Shown here: positions 8,118 to 16,647 of the stretch, one piece after another
Layout of the letters: each line of letters starts with the position of its first letter
Numbering within the stretch: the first letter of the stretch is position 1
NCBI GenBank assembly: GCA_004144175.1
Contig: SEFT01000022.1
Span: 1-57,888 of the forward strand
Direction: 5' to 3'
DNA: 57,888 nucleotides
Origin: Sphingobacteriales bacterium
GTDB lineage: Bacteria > Bacteroidota > Bacteroidia > Chitinophagales > Chitinophagaceae
The notes under the pieces: generated by a model
The model's database searches: none
Told to the model about the DNA's origin: nothing
What the model saw: the letters and a program-made list of their open reading frames with translations, nothing else
Translations under genes and position numbers: made by a program

Positions 8118-9335
8118 CTACTGATGCTTCTCCATCTTTTGATAGAGGTAGATATCAATTTTATTTTTGTTGATAACAGTTACGTTGAACTCATACGCTA
8201 CATTCTCCCTACTCTGATAAGTCCTAGTACCCCTGCCATATTGAACTATGACAAAACCGTATGGTGTTTGAGAAGACCATATATTATTAAGAGCATTGTA
8301 GCGCTTATTTTTTAGCGCTATTCTTTGCACTTCTAAAACTGTATCACTATCAACTCTTAGAATTCGGAAAAATGTATCTAATGCCTGAAAAGAGTAAAAT
8401 GCACCATCATATAAAAACGGTGCCGATGTAGACGCAGCAGGAGTTGCAAATGCATCCATAGTAGTGTAAACGCCGATCAAACTATCCTTCTTATTTCTCT
8501 CTTTAGGTTCAATGCTGTAATAGATACTATTCTGTGTATCGCAATTGCAACAGAATGCATCTTTTGATCCAAATACACCTTCTGCTGTCATTTGCGGAGC
8601 GTATAGCCTTCCCGGGTCTGTGATTTTCTCAATACTTGTATAACCACCACCAAGATTATTTATAACGAAGTATGCCCCATTCATTTTAAAAGAACTGGTC
8701 GGAGCATAAGCAGGATAGAGCTTTATATTGCCACTAATCTTGCTCTGGAAAAAAACATTGCCGCCGAACTCACCGACACTACATCCATAAACTATATATA
8801 GACTGTCCTCGTACAGCTTATACGTACTAGGTAATAAATATCTTTCACGAAATTCATCAATGTTACTACTGTTCAATTTAATGCTGTTATCTAAATAATA
8901 GAATTCATTTTCACTAGTTGCTATCCAAAATGTATCATTATAAATCATAGGATAGGATTCTTTAACTGCGTTTAGTTTAGACTCCCAAGATTCAATTCTG
9001 TTGTAAGCAGAATCGAACACGATATACTTTTTACTGTTAGTAATTAGTACGAGTTTACCCTTGAAATTTAATGTTTGCCAGATGTAGTCGGGATATGGTG
9101 GGATACAAAGTTCTTCTAGATCTTGTCGTCTTTTACGGAAAGAATCGAGAATCACGATTTTACCATTTTCCAGTCGGCAAACCAAGTCATCTCCAAATAG
9201 CGTAAAATCTAACACACCAGCTTCCATATCTAACTGGTGAAACTCCACATCAAAATGCGGAGCTTTATGTTCAGGGTTTTTCTGTGGCTTACAGGAGAAA
9301 ACAAAAACAACTGATAGTAAGAATATGTATCTCAT
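8118..9335 (-). CDS. Hypothetical lipoprotein, probable beta-propeller
   Basis: Not assigned to a named family. The N-terminus is a short lipoprotein signal (MRYIFLLS..., lipobox VFSC with Cys15), so it should be lipidated and face the periplasm or outer membrane. The rest of the 405 residues is beta-rich with repeated segments of hydrophobic-polar strands. These include a pattern of 'value, unit, display' like phrases (YYLDNS, FDSAYNRIESW) seen in propeller proteins of Bacteroidota. It is A+T-rich relative to its core neighbours. Repeat copy B lies immediately upstream (9363-9438) and may contain its promoter. ATG at 9335. Confidence 0.65.
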   Translation of the reverse strand: MRYIFLLSVVFVFSCKPQKNPEHKAPHFDVEFHQLDMEAGVLDFTLFGDDLVCRLENGKIVILDSFRKRRQDLEELCIPPYPDYIWQTLNFKGKLVLITNSKKYIVFDSAYNRIESWESKLNAVKESYPMIYNDTFWIATSENEFYYLDNSIKLNSSNIDEFRERYLLPSTYKLYEDSLYIVYGCSVGEFGGNVFFQSKISGNIKLYPAYAPTSSFKMNGAYFVINNLGGGYTSIEKITDPGRLYAPQMTAEGVFGSKDAFCCNCDTQNSIYYSIEPKERNKKDSLIGVYTTMDAFATPAASTSAPFLYDGAFYSFQALDTFFRILRVDSDTVLEVQRIALKNKRYNALNNIWSSQTPYGFVIVQYGRGTRTYQSRENVAYEFNVTVINKNKIDIYLYQKMEKHQ

Positions 9336-9362
9336 ATTTCGTCATAGAAAGATACTCAACTA

Positions 9363-9438
9363 TTTCAAAGAACTATAGAAGAAGCCACTTCGCCTCCCGT
9401 ATGTAAAAGTCCCATTTTTTCAGTAAAGCATAAGAAAT
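9363..9438 (-). repeat. Degenerate intergenic repeat, copy B
   Basis: Homologous in spacing and words to 7132-7206 (TTTCAAAGAACT, ATGTAAA, GCAT, GAAAT). On the minus strand one frame reads KKWDFYIREAKW before a stop, comparable to LYIRKHER in copy A. It lies just upstream of the 405-residue lipoprotein gene. Confidence 0.5.
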
Positions 9439-9548
9439 GTACACCCCCTAATTTTCGCAACCAATAACGGAATAACCGCCTTTACAAAATTTCCTCGTTT
9501 CAGCATAGGTATCATGCAGGTTTAGTGTTCGTTTATACATTGCTCTCG

Positions 9549-9660
9549 GTGCTGTAAAGCTGCTGTAATGGTGTCGCTGTGCTGCTGTTAGGCTGCTGTT
9601 GTGCTGCTGCCACGTGGTTGTTGTGGTGGTGCTGTGCTGCCGTGAAGTGGCTGCGAAAAG
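9549..9660 (+). repeat. GCTGCTGT-type low-complexity tract
   Basis: Irregular tandem GCTGCTGT and GTTGTGGTG units fill the space between the accessory island and kdsD. The open frames across it (Cys/Val-rich on plus, Thr/His/Gln-rich on minus) are artefacts of the repeat. Apart from this tract, copy B and the kdsD promoter, I see nothing in 9336-9757. Confidence 0.7.
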
Positions 9661-9744
9661 GGGGTGTGCGAAACGGAACTTTGGGATAGGATACGCTAAT
9701 TTCGACATCGAAATTGGCTGCTATCGGCATTGTGGATTTACACA

Positions 9745-9752
9745 TAACTTTG
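9745..9752 (+). promoter_or_regulatory. -7 element of kdsD, nearly leaderless
   Basis: TAACTTTG, a perfect -7 match, ends 5 bases before the ATG at 9758. The transcript should start at or almost at the start codon. Confidence 0.6.
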
Positions 9753-9757
9753 CTGTC

Positions 9758-10726
9758 ATGTTTGATAAGGACAAAGTACTGAAGCTGGCTACCGATGTGA
9801 TAGACATGGAAATGAGATCGGTAGAGAAACTAAAGGATTTTGTGAATGATAGCTTTGCCGGTGCGGTCGAAGTTATTCATCGGTCGCGTGGCCGCGTGGT
9901 GGTTACGGGTATCGGCAAGAGTGCGGTCATCGCGCAGAAGATCGTCGCTACCTTCAACTCTACGGGTACACCCGCCCTCTTTATGCATGCCGCCGATGCT
10001 ATCCACGGCGACCTGGGTATGATACAACCCGACGATACGGTCATCATCATATCGAAGAGCGGCGAAAGCCCCGAGATAAAAGTACTGGTACCCTTTATCA
10101 AAAACTTCGGCAATCCCGTTATAGCCCTTTGCGGTTATGCAGATTCTTACCTTGCTACCCATGCCGATCATTTTATAGATAGCACTGTTGCCAAAGAAGC
10201 CTGTCCCAACAACCTGGCGCCTACCACCAGCACCACTGCACAACTGGTAATGGGCGATGCGCTGGCTGTGTGCCTGCTGAGCCTTAAGGGTTTCAGCTCT
10301 CATGATTTTGCCCGCTTCCACCCCGGCGGTGCATTAGGTAAAAAGCTATACCTGCGTGTGGCCGATATGAACAAGGGCAATAATAAACCGGTGGTTAAAA
10401 CAAACAGCCCGCTACGCGAGATCATCTACGAAATATCGAGCAAGCGCCTGGGTGCTACCGTGGTGCTGGATGATGAGGGCAAAGTATTTGGCATCATTAC
10501 CGATGGCGATATACGGCGTATGCTGGAAAAACATGAGAACCCCGCTGCGCTCAAAGCTACTGACATACTTACACCGGGCCCCAAAGAAATAGAAGAGGAA
10601 GAACTGGCGGCAACAGCGCTGGAGCTGATGCGCGAGCATGATATAACCCAACTGGTAGTAACTAAGGGCGGTAAATATACCGGCATGCTGCACCTGCACG
10701 ATCTGCTGCGCGAAGGACTGTTCTAG
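9758..10726 (+). CDS. kdsD: Arabinose-5-phosphate isomerase KdsD/KpsF
   Basis: Converts ribulose 5-phosphate to arabinose 5-phosphate, the first step of Kdo synthesis for lipopolysaccharide; cytoplasmic. The 322-residue protein has an N-terminal SIS (sugar isomerase) domain with the VTGIGKSA loop, the HAADAIHGDLG segment and SKSGESPE. Two CBS domains follow in the C-terminal third. An upstream GTG would add 53 residues, but these are encoded by low-complexity repeat and lie upstream of the promoter element, so the ATG at 9758 is chosen. The stop codon overlaps that of the convergent PagL-like gene by 4 bases, pairing two lipid A/LPS genes tail to tail. Confidence 0.93.
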   Translation: MFDKDKVLKLATDVIDMEMRSVEKLKDFVNDSFAGAVEVIHRSRGRVVVTGIGKSAVIAQKIVATFNSTGTPALFMHAADAIHGDLGMIQPDDTVIIISKSGESPEIKVLVPFIKNFGNPVIALCGYADSYLATHADHFIDSTVAKEACPNNLAPTTSTTAQLVMGDALAVCLLSLKGFSSHDFARFHPGGALGKKLYLRVADMNKGNNKPVVKTNSPLREIIYEISSKRLGATVVLDDEGKVFGIITDGDIRRMLEKHENPAALKATDILTPGPKEIEEEELAATALELMREHDITQLVVTKGGKYTGMLHLHDLLREGLF

Positions 10727-11850
10727 AATCCGCAGCCAATACCAAATTCTGCAAACTCGGCTTCGGTGCCATGTGCTTTTAAATACGTACTGGCGAAGAG
10801 CTCTTTCAATATGCCTTTCTCGCGTTGTAGTATGTAGATGTTGAAGCCCAGCTTCTGGTAATACCAATAGGTGCTTTGGTAGTAGTTCTTCACATAAAAG
10901 CCCAGCTGCAGGTAAAGCCCTACCCGGCCCATCAGGAACTCGTTACCCACAAAAGCCGAGCTGCGCCACGATTCAGACTTTTCCTTTCCTACAAATACTT
11001 CGTTGTTGCGGAAGAAGGCGTACATATTGGTGTTGTACGTATAGTCGATACCGGCAAAGACTTTGTTCTTGCTCAGGTATCTTTTGCTGCCATATAGCGA
11101 CAGCATATACACAGGGTACAACGGTCCATCAGGCGCGGTCATCTCCACCCCTGCCAAGCCAAAACGTACCTGCGCCAGCCAGCGATTCTTCAGCTTTTCC
11201 GTTTCCTGCTCTATACGTCCGGGCTTTGAAGTGGCCGGGAAGTAACGCGCACCGATATGCCATCCGTAGGTATTATACCCAAGATTTGGCCTGCGGAACG
11301 ATGCATTGGAGGCATGCGAAAAATTAAAACCTGCCTGCACATCCCAATGTTTGTTGATGTGGTAGCGCAGGGCGGTAGCGAAGAGTGTATAGTTATTGAT
11401 ATGGCTGCCGATGGCATTGTTCACCGTATCCCAACCCGGTATGCGCTCATACTTCTTGGTAACATACCCAAAGCCCATAGCCACTTTAAAGGTCCACTCG
11501 AAGTTGCGGTACTTTACTATCGGCAACTGCAATACAGGCGCTACGCCAATGCACTTGCCGTAAATATCGTTCATGCCATAGTCGGTAAGGGTAATGCCGA
11601 TACCCACCAGCGGGTAGCCATGCCTGCGGTGCCAGGGCTTTTTGCCATAGGTCTGCTGCACAAAGTTTATTTCGTAAGCATTTACATGATTGGATACCGG
11701 TAGGTTAAAGTTTTTTGTGTGCTTGTATATCTGCCCCCGCATGTAGTTGGCCTCAATGCCAATGCCCGCACCCTTTGGGTTGTCCTGCGCCAGAGTAGCA
11801 CCGGTGCAGTAGAGGCAGGTCATAAACAACAAAGCGATCTTAAGCTTCAT
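10723..11850 (-). CDS. PagL-like lipid A 3-O-deacylase (acyloxyacyl hydrolase family)
   Basis: Outer-membrane beta-barrel enzyme expected to remove a 3-O-acyl chain from lipid A. A signal peptide covers residues 1-21 (cleavage after TLAQ). The central barrel region carries FSHASNASFRRPNLGYNTYG, which matches the catalytic His-x-Ser-Asn-Ala block of PagL, followed by WHIGARY. At 375 residues it is longer than Pseudomonas PagL (about 170) and has a C-terminal extension of about 160 residues. This longer form is common in Bacteroidota. ATG at 11850, with a TATATTTG -7 element at 11905-11898. The substrate is inferred from the family and has not been demonstrated for such long forms. Confidence 0.8.
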   Translation of the reverse strand: MKLKIALLFMTCLYCTGATLAQDNPKGAGIGIEANYMRGQIYKHTKNFNLPVSNHVNAYEINFVQQTYGKKPWHRRHGYPLVGIGITLTDYGMNDIYGKCIGVAPVLQLPIVKYRNFEWTFKVAMGFGYVTKKYERIPGWDTVNNAIGSHINNYTLFATALRYHINKHWDVQAGFNFSHASNASFRRPNLGYNTYGWHIGARYFPATSKPGRIEQETEKLKNRWLAQVRFGLAGVEMTAPDGPLYPVYMLSLYGSKRYLSKNKVFAGIDYTYNTNMYAFFRNNEVFVGKEKSESWRSSAFVGNEFLMGRVGLYLQLGFYVKNYYQSTYWYYQKLGFNIYILQREKGILKELFASTYLKAHGTEAEFAEFGIGCGF

Positions 11851-11897
11851 ATGTGGGGTTAAGTGCTAAAATCATCAGTTTCAACAAAGACGTAAAG

Positions 11898-11905
11898 CAA
11901 ATATA
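11898..11905 (-). promoter_or_regulatory. -7 element of PagL-like gene
   Basis: TATATTTG on the minus strand, about 47 bases before the ATG. It is divergent from the promoter at 11928-11935, so the two genes share a short control region. Confidence 0.5.
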
Positions 11906-11927
11906 ATTTTACCTGTATCAATTACTG

Positions 11928-11935
11928 TAACTTTG
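11928..11935 (+). promoter_or_regulatory. -7 element of DUF502-serC operon
   Basis: TAACTTTG followed by GCGCCA, 20 bases before the ATG at 11956. Confidence 0.65.
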
Positions 11936-11955
11936 CGCCATTCATTTTTATTTGA

Positions 11956-12531
11956 ATGCGTAATCTCGCGGCCATCATATTTCGCTCTTTTCTGCAAGGG
12001 CTACTTATCCTGAGTCCTATAGCAGTAACAGCCTATGTCATCTATACCGTTTTCGACAGTGTGGACAGGTTGGTGCCATGGGTACCGCGCGGGCTGGGTT
12101 TTCTCATCATCATCTTTGTAGTTACGTTCATCGGCTACATGGGCACCCGCTTCTTCCTGGGGCGTATGCTGTTCGATGCATTTGACCATCTGCTGCAGCA
12201 CATACCCGGCATCAAATACATCTACTCCTCCATCAAAGATGTGATGGGCTCTTTCGTAGGTGACAAAAAACGTTTCAACAAGCCGGTATGGGTTTGTACC
12301 AATTACAATCCCGAGCTTTTCCGCATTGGCTTTATGACCCAGAAAGATATGTCTTACCTGGGGCTGCCCGGTAAGGTGGCTGTATACCTGCCGCACTCTT
12401 ACGCTGTATCGGGCTGGGTAGTGATCGCAGATACAAAGGATATAAAACCCATAACAAAAATGACTGCCGGTGAGGCTATGAAGTTTGCCGTAAGCGGCGG
12501 TATCACCAGTGTAGACGATGACAAAAAGTAA
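11956..12531 (+). CDS. DUF502 family membrane protein
   Basis: Inner-membrane protein of the DUF502 family (191 residues), which has no settled function. Two membrane helices are visible, at about residues 10-32 and 46-66. A conserved cytoplasmic or periplasmic part follows, with HIPGIKYIYSSIKD, KPVWVCTNY and the Y-L-P-H-S block near VAVYLPHSYAVSGW. The DUF502 C-terminal GGI motif is present (SGGITS). Its last 14 bases overlap the start of serC, so the two are co-transcribed and probably translationally coupled. Confidence 0.85.
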   Translation: MRNLAAIIFRSFLQGLLILSPIAVTAYVIYTVFDSVDRLVPWVPRGLGFLIIIFVVTFIGYMGTRFFLGRMLFDAFDHLLQHIPGIKYIYSSIKDVMGSFVGDKKRFNKPVWVCTNYNPELFRIGFMTQKDMSYLGLPGKVAVYLPHSYAVSGWVVIADTKDIKPITKMTAGEAMKFAVSGGITSVDDDKK

Positions 12532-13600
12532 TCATAAGATCAATTTCGGTCCCGGTCCCGCCATGCTGCCTAAAGAGGTATTGCAACAGGCATCTGAAGC
12601 CGTGGTGAATTATAACGATACCGGACTATCCATACTGGAGATACCGCACCGGGGACAATACTTTGACGAGATACTGCAAGAGAGCCAAGCGCTGGTGCGC
12701 GACCTGTGCGGACTGAATGACGACTACGAAGTGCTATGGCTGCACGGCGGCGGCAGGCTGCAATTCTGCATGGTGCCGATGAACTTCCTCGATGGTGCAG
12801 CAGGCTATATCGATAGCGGTCATTGGGCAAATGAAGCCATGAGCTATGCAAGCTACTATGGCAAGGTAGAAGTACTGGCGTCATCAAAAGAAGACAACTA
12901 CCGGCATCTGCCCGAATGGCCAATGGAAATACCTGCCCATCTCTCTTACCTTCATTTTACAACCAACAATACCATATTCGGTACGCAGTGGCCGCAGATA
13001 CCTAAGACCAATATACCGCTGATAGCCGATATGAGCAGCGATATATTCTCGCGCCGGATGGACTACAGCAACTGTGCGATGTTCTATGCCGTAGCACAAA
13101 AGAACATAGGCCCTGCGGGTGTAACGCTGGCTGTAGTGCGCAAGGATATGCTCAGCCGCATTAAGCGTACTATACCACCGATGCTCGACTATGCTGCGCA
13201 TGTAGCTAAAGGGTCTGTACTGAATACACCGCCTGTATTTGCCATCTACACGTCGCTGCTGACCATGCGCTGGACAAAAAACAGGGGAATAGATGTCATA
13301 GGGCAAGAAAACAGCGCAAAGGCCACCCTGCTGTATGAGGAAATAAACAGAAATTCGTTATTTCACACCGTCATCAGGCCGGAAGACCGAAGCATGATGA
13401 ATGCCTGCTTTGCCGCTACACATAAAGAGCACGAAAGAGCATTCATCAAATTTTGCGAAGAAAGGAATATAACAGGCGTAGAAGGCCACCGCAGTGTGGG
13501 CGCTTTCCGGGCTTCTTTGTATAATGCCATTTCACTACACGATGTGCAGGCTTTGGTACAGGCAATGCAGGAGTTTGAGCGGCATTTTGGCGACAAGTAA
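12518..13600 (+). CDS. serC: Phosphoserine aminotransferase SerC
   Basis: PLP-dependent class V aminotransferase; makes 3-phosphoserine from 3-phosphohydroxypyruvate in serine synthesis. The 360 residues match SerC in length and start (KINFGPGPAMLPKEVL). The motif GHWANEAM and the region ADMSSDIFSRRMD are visible; the PLP lysine lies in AVAQKNIGPAG, and the C-terminal block has GHRSVGAFRASLYNA. The ATG at 12518 overlaps the DUF502 gene by 14 bases. serA, often adjacent in related genomes, is missing; the next gene is DUF1015. Confidence 0.95.
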   Translation: MTKSNHKINFGPGPAMLPKEVLQQASEAVVNYNDTGLSILEIPHRGQYFDEILQESQALVRDLCGLNDDYEVLWLHGGGRLQFCMVPMNFLDGAAGYIDSGHWANEAMSYASYYGKVEVLASSKEDNYRHLPEWPMEIPAHLSYLHFTTNNTIFGTQWPQIPKTNIPLIADMSSDIFSRRMDYSNCAMFYAVAQKNIGPAGVTLAVVRKDMLSRIKRTIPPMLDYAAHVAKGSVLNTPPVFAIYTSLLTMRWTKNRGIDVIGQENSAKATLLYEEINRNSLFHTVIRPEDRSMMNACFAATHKEHERAFIKFCEERNITGVEGHRSVGAFRASLYNAISLHDVQALVQAMQEFERHFGDK

Positions 13601-13627
13601 AACAACGAGAAATTATAAAAACGAAAT

Positions 13628-14869
13628 ATGGCAAAGATCACCCCGTTCAAGGGTTTAAGACCAAAAAAGGAGATAGCTGCAAAACTGGCAACACTGCCAT
13701 ATGATGTAGTGAGTGTGGAAGAAGCCCGTGCATACAGAAAAGAGCCTTATCATTTTTACCATGTGACCCGCGCAGAGATAGACCTGCAGGAAGGTGTTGA
13801 CGTACATAGCATACAGGTGTACGAAAAAGCGAAAGAATGCCTGGACCAACTGGTATCGGACAAGATAATGGTGCAGGACAATGAGCCTTGCTACTATATA
13901 TATGAGCTGGTAATGGACGGCCGCTCGCAGACAGGTCTTGTTTGCGGATCGTCGCTGGACGATTATTTCAATGGCGTTATAAAGAAGCACGAATTTACCC
14001 GTCCAGAGAAAGAGCTGGACCGCATCAATCATATAAAATATACCCGCGCACAAACAGGTGTGGTATTCCTGGCCTATAACGATAACGATGGTATCGATAA
14101 GATCATCAACGACTGGAAAAGGGCGCACCAGCCTACTTACGATTTTGTAGCTGAGGATAACATACGCCATACCATGTGGGTGGTAGATGACTATGCTAAA
14201 GTGGCAATGATCACACGCATCTTCGACGAGCAGGTGCCTGCTACATACATAGCCGATGGCCACCACCGCGCTGCGTCTGCCGGTAAGGTATGCCAGGAGA
14301 TGAGAGAAGGCGGTATGTCGATAACAGGAGATGAGTCGTTCAACTACTTCATCACCTGCATCTTCCCCGAGAGCCAGCTCAAGATCATGGACTACAACCG
14401 CGTAGTGAAAGACCTGAACGGCATGACTGCTGACGCTTTCATACAGGCGCTGCACAATGACTTCGAGGTTTCTGAACCAATGACAGAATCATACAAGCCA
14501 CAGCAGCCGCACGAGTTTGGCATGTTCATCGCCGGCAAATGGTATAAGCTGACGGTGAAAGAAGGTACCTATACAAACGACCCGATCGGCATACTGGATG
14601 TAAGCATCCTGCAAAACAACATCTTATCGAAACTGCTGAACATCAACGACCCACGCACCGATAAGCGCGTAGACTTTGTAGGCGGTATACGTGGCCTGGG
14701 CGAGCTGGAGAAACGTGTGAACAGTAAGGATATGGCAGCGGCCTTTGCCTGCTATCCTGTTAGCATTCAGCAATTGTTTGACATAGCGGACAGCGGAAAT
14801 GTAATGCCGCCGAAGAGCACCTGGTTCGAACCTAAACTAAGGGACGGACTGGTGGTATACCTGGTTTAA
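13628..14869 (+). CDS. DUF1015 family protein
   Basis: Soluble 413-residue member of the DUF1015 family (COG4198), of unproven function. The N-terminal block FKGLRPKKE and LPYDVVS and the central ADGHHRAASA motif are diagnostic. The family often sits with serine-biosynthesis genes, as it does here 27 bases after serC, which argues for a metabolic role tied to phosphoserine. That link is inference. A strong hairpin terminator follows, ending the DUF502-serC-DUF1015 unit. Confidence 0.87.
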   Translation: MAKITPFKGLRPKKEIAAKLATLPYDVVSVEEARAYRKEPYHFYHVTRAEIDLQEGVDVHSIQVYEKAKECLDQLVSDKIMVQDNEPCYYIYELVMDGRSQTGLVCGSSLDDYFNGVIKKHEFTRPEKELDRINHIKYTRAQTGVVFLAYNDNDGIDKIINDWKRAHQPTYDFVAEDNIRHTMWVVDDYAKVAMITRIFDEQVPATYIADGHHRAASAGKVCQEMREGGMSITGDESFNYFITCIFPESQLKIMDYNRVVKDLNGMTADAFIQALHNDFEVSEPMTESYKPQQPHEFGMFIAGKWYKLTVKEGTYTNDPIGILDVSILQNNILSKLLNINDPRTDKRVDFVGGIRGLGELEKRVNSKDMAAAFACYPVSIQQLFDIADSGNVMPPKSTWFEPKLRDGLVVYLV

Positions 14870-14875
14870 AAGATA

Positions 14876-14904
14876 AAAGAGGCGCTATTTACAGCGCCTC
14901 TTTC
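14876..14904 (+). terminator. Terminator of DUF502-serC-DUF1015 operon
   Basis: Stem AGAGGCGCT/AGCGCCTCT with a 6-base loop and a following TTTC. Confidence 0.8.
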
Positions 14905-14944
14905 ATTATAAGTAAGTCTTATCAAAGCTGTGCGCAAAAAGCCA

Positions 14945-14952
14945 CAACTTTG
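14945..14952 (+). promoter_or_regulatory. -7-like element of aldo/keto reductase gene
   Basis: CAACTTTG, one mismatch from TAnnTTTG, 29 bases before the ATG at 14982. Confidence 0.4.
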
Positions 14953-14981
14953 ACCATCATTCATAACCAAACAGACATAGT

Positions 14982-15971
14982 ATGGAATACAGAAGAATGG
15001 GAAAGACAGGATTGCAGCTAAGCGTGCTTTCCTATGGCTCGTGGGTGACATTTGCCAAGCAGATAGATGATGGGATATCAGATAGGTTGATGAGCCTTGC
15101 ATATGATAACGGCGTAAACTTCTTTGACAATGCAGAGGTGTACTCGCGCGGAGAGTCGGAGAAGATGATGGGCCGTGTGCTGAAGAGCAAGAACTGGGAG
15201 CGTTCTTCTTATGTAGTATCGAGCAAGGCATTCTTTGGCTGGAGGGGTGAACAGAATAAGCCTAACCAGACCGGCCTTAGCCGCAAACACCTTACAGAGG
15301 CTTGTCACGAAGCATTGCAGCGCTTGCAGTTAGAATACCTTGACTTGTACTTCTGCCACCGTCCCGATAAGAACACGCCGATAGAGGAAGTGGTGCAAAC
15401 CATGAATACGCTGATACAGCAGGGCAAGATACTATACTGGGGTACCAGCGAATGGAGTGGTGCGGAGATAATGGAAGCACATATGGTAGCCCGCGAGCTG
15501 CGCCTGATAGGCCCTGCCGTAGAGCAACCGCAATACAACCTGTTTGAGCGATACAAGATGGAAGTGGACTACTATACTATCTTTAAGAACATAGGTATGG
15601 GTACAACCATCTGGAGTCCGCTGGCTTCGGGGCTGCTGACGGGTAAATACAACAATGGCATCCCTGCTGACTCGCGCCTAGCACTGGAAGGCTTTGAATG
15701 GCTGAAAGACCGCACGATAAGCGACGAAAGACTGGGCCGTGTGCGTGAGCTGGATACCGTGGCCAAAGACCTGGGCACCACGCTGGCAACACTAGCCGTG
15801 GCCTGGTGCGTTAAAAACCCGAACGTAACAACGGCTATACTCGGTGCCACAAAACCCGAGCAGCTTACAGAGAACTTTAAAGCACTGGATGTGCTACCCA
15901 AGCTGACCACTGAAGTAATGGAACGCATAGACAGCATTATGGGTACAAAGCCCTTGATGCCGCAGTACTAA
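14982..15971 (+). CDS. Aldo/keto reductase, Kv-beta-like
   Basis: NADPH-dependent oxidoreductase with a TIM barrel, cytoplasmic. The 329 residues carry the catalytic tetrad of the superfamily: Asp in FFDNAEVYSRGESE, Tyr in the same block, Lys in VVSSKAF, and His in DLYFCHRPD. The cofactor-binding region near the C-terminus includes AILGATKPEQL. MEYRRMGKTGLQLS and the YGSW phrase resemble the subgroup related to potassium-channel beta subunits. The physiological substrate cannot be read from the sequence. The gene is monocistronic with its own terminator. Confidence 0.9.
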   Translation: MEYRRMGKTGLQLSVLSYGSWVTFAKQIDDGISDRLMSLAYDNGVNFFDNAEVYSRGESEKMMGRVLKSKNWERSSYVVSSKAFFGWRGEQNKPNQTGLSRKHLTEACHEALQRLQLEYLDLYFCHRPDKNTPIEEVVQTMNTLIQQGKILYWGTSEWSGAEIMEAHMVARELRLIGPAVEQPQYNLFERYKMEVDYYTIFKNIGMGTTIWSPLASGLLTGKYNNGIPADSRLALEGFEWLKDRTISDERLGRVRELDTVAKDLGTTLATLAVAWCVKNPNVTTAILGATKPEQLTENFKALDVLPKLTTEVMERIDSIMGTKPLMPQY

Positions 15972-15975
15972 ATAC

Positions 15976-16012
15976 AAAAGAGCCGGAGATGATTCTCCGG
16001 CTCTTTTATTTT
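15976..16012. terminator. Bidirectional terminator between AKR and hypothetical gene
   Basis: Long stem AAGAGCCGGAGA/TCTCCGGCTCTT with a short loop and T-rich flanks on both strands. It overlaps the stop of the convergent minus-strand gene. Confidence 0.85.
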
Positions 16013-16644
16013 TCAGCTATCGGTTCCCAAATGGTATCATCTATCCGCCTGCCGCTCGAAGCCTCTGCCAGCCTGAATATGAAATCGTTCTCTGTAAGTC
16101 CGCTTTGCGAAATAACCCGGTTGAATGATTTGGACACGACGCCAGATATGGAGGTCATATCCAGTTTCCAGCCCTCCGTTTCTTTATTAAAGCGGAAGTA
16201 ATTATCTGAAACCTGTTTTCCATCTTTGAACAACGCTGTCGCCTTATTATCGTCGATGGAGATCTTTGTGATTGTGGTCTGGTCGATAGAGGTCTTATCG
16301 CCGAGCATACCATTCTTTACCGCATAGAGTATAAGCTCCTTGCCATTCATTTTTAGTAGTTCCGGCTTAGGAATTCTATGCCTTACCACGATCACCAATA
16401 GCTTCGACATGATGGGCAATGTATCGATACCATCTCTAGTGGCAGTGCGCGATAGCGATGCAATGTTAGAATAGTAGGCAATTGTATTACTATCCAGGCA
16501 TTTCAACGCCAGCTCTGCATCTTCACTTAAGATGGCTGTTTTATATTGCTCGAAGCAGGCTGTTATTTGCTTTTTGTCTTGTTTGGCAATGGCGCTGTAT
16601 ACAAGCAGCAACTGGAGCGTTAATAAGATCACTAGTCTCTTCAT
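16006..16644 (-). CDS. Hypothetical exported protein
   Basis: Not recognised with certainty. An N-terminal signal peptide covers residues 1-20 (MKRLVILLTLQLLLVYSAIA). The body, with FEQYKTAILSEDAELALKCLD near the start and a beta-rich second half ending in EGWKLDM, resembles an NTF2/SnoaL-like fold of the kind found in exported Bacteroidota proteins. 212 residues. It lies 3 bases after the upstream hypothetical gene, so the two are co-transcribed. Confidence 0.65.
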   Translation of the reverse strand: MKRLVILLTLQLLLVYSAIAKQDKKQITACFEQYKTAILSEDAELALKCLDSNTIAYYSNIASLSRTATRDGIDTLPIMSKLLVIVVRHRIPKPELLKMNGKELILYAVKNGMLGDKTSIDQTTITKISIDDNKATALFKDGKQVSDNYFRFNKETEGWKLDMTSISGVVSKSFNRVISQSGLTENDFIFRLAEASSGRRIDDTIWEPIAEK

Positions 16645-16647
16645 ACT

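Noticed and set aside
7296-9335. A complete toxin-immunity module in the accessory island
   Set aside because: No Rhs core, toxin domain or secretion marker is visible; the idea rests only on size and layout, so no function was assigned.
9549-9660. Tandem GCTGCTGT units considered as a CRISPR array
   Set aside because: No constant repeat length and no spacers; simple low complexity.
9599-9757. Upstream extension of kdsD with a Cys/Val-rich start
   Set aside because: Encoded by the GCTGCTGT low-complexity tract and upstream of the promoter element; no homologue starts like this.
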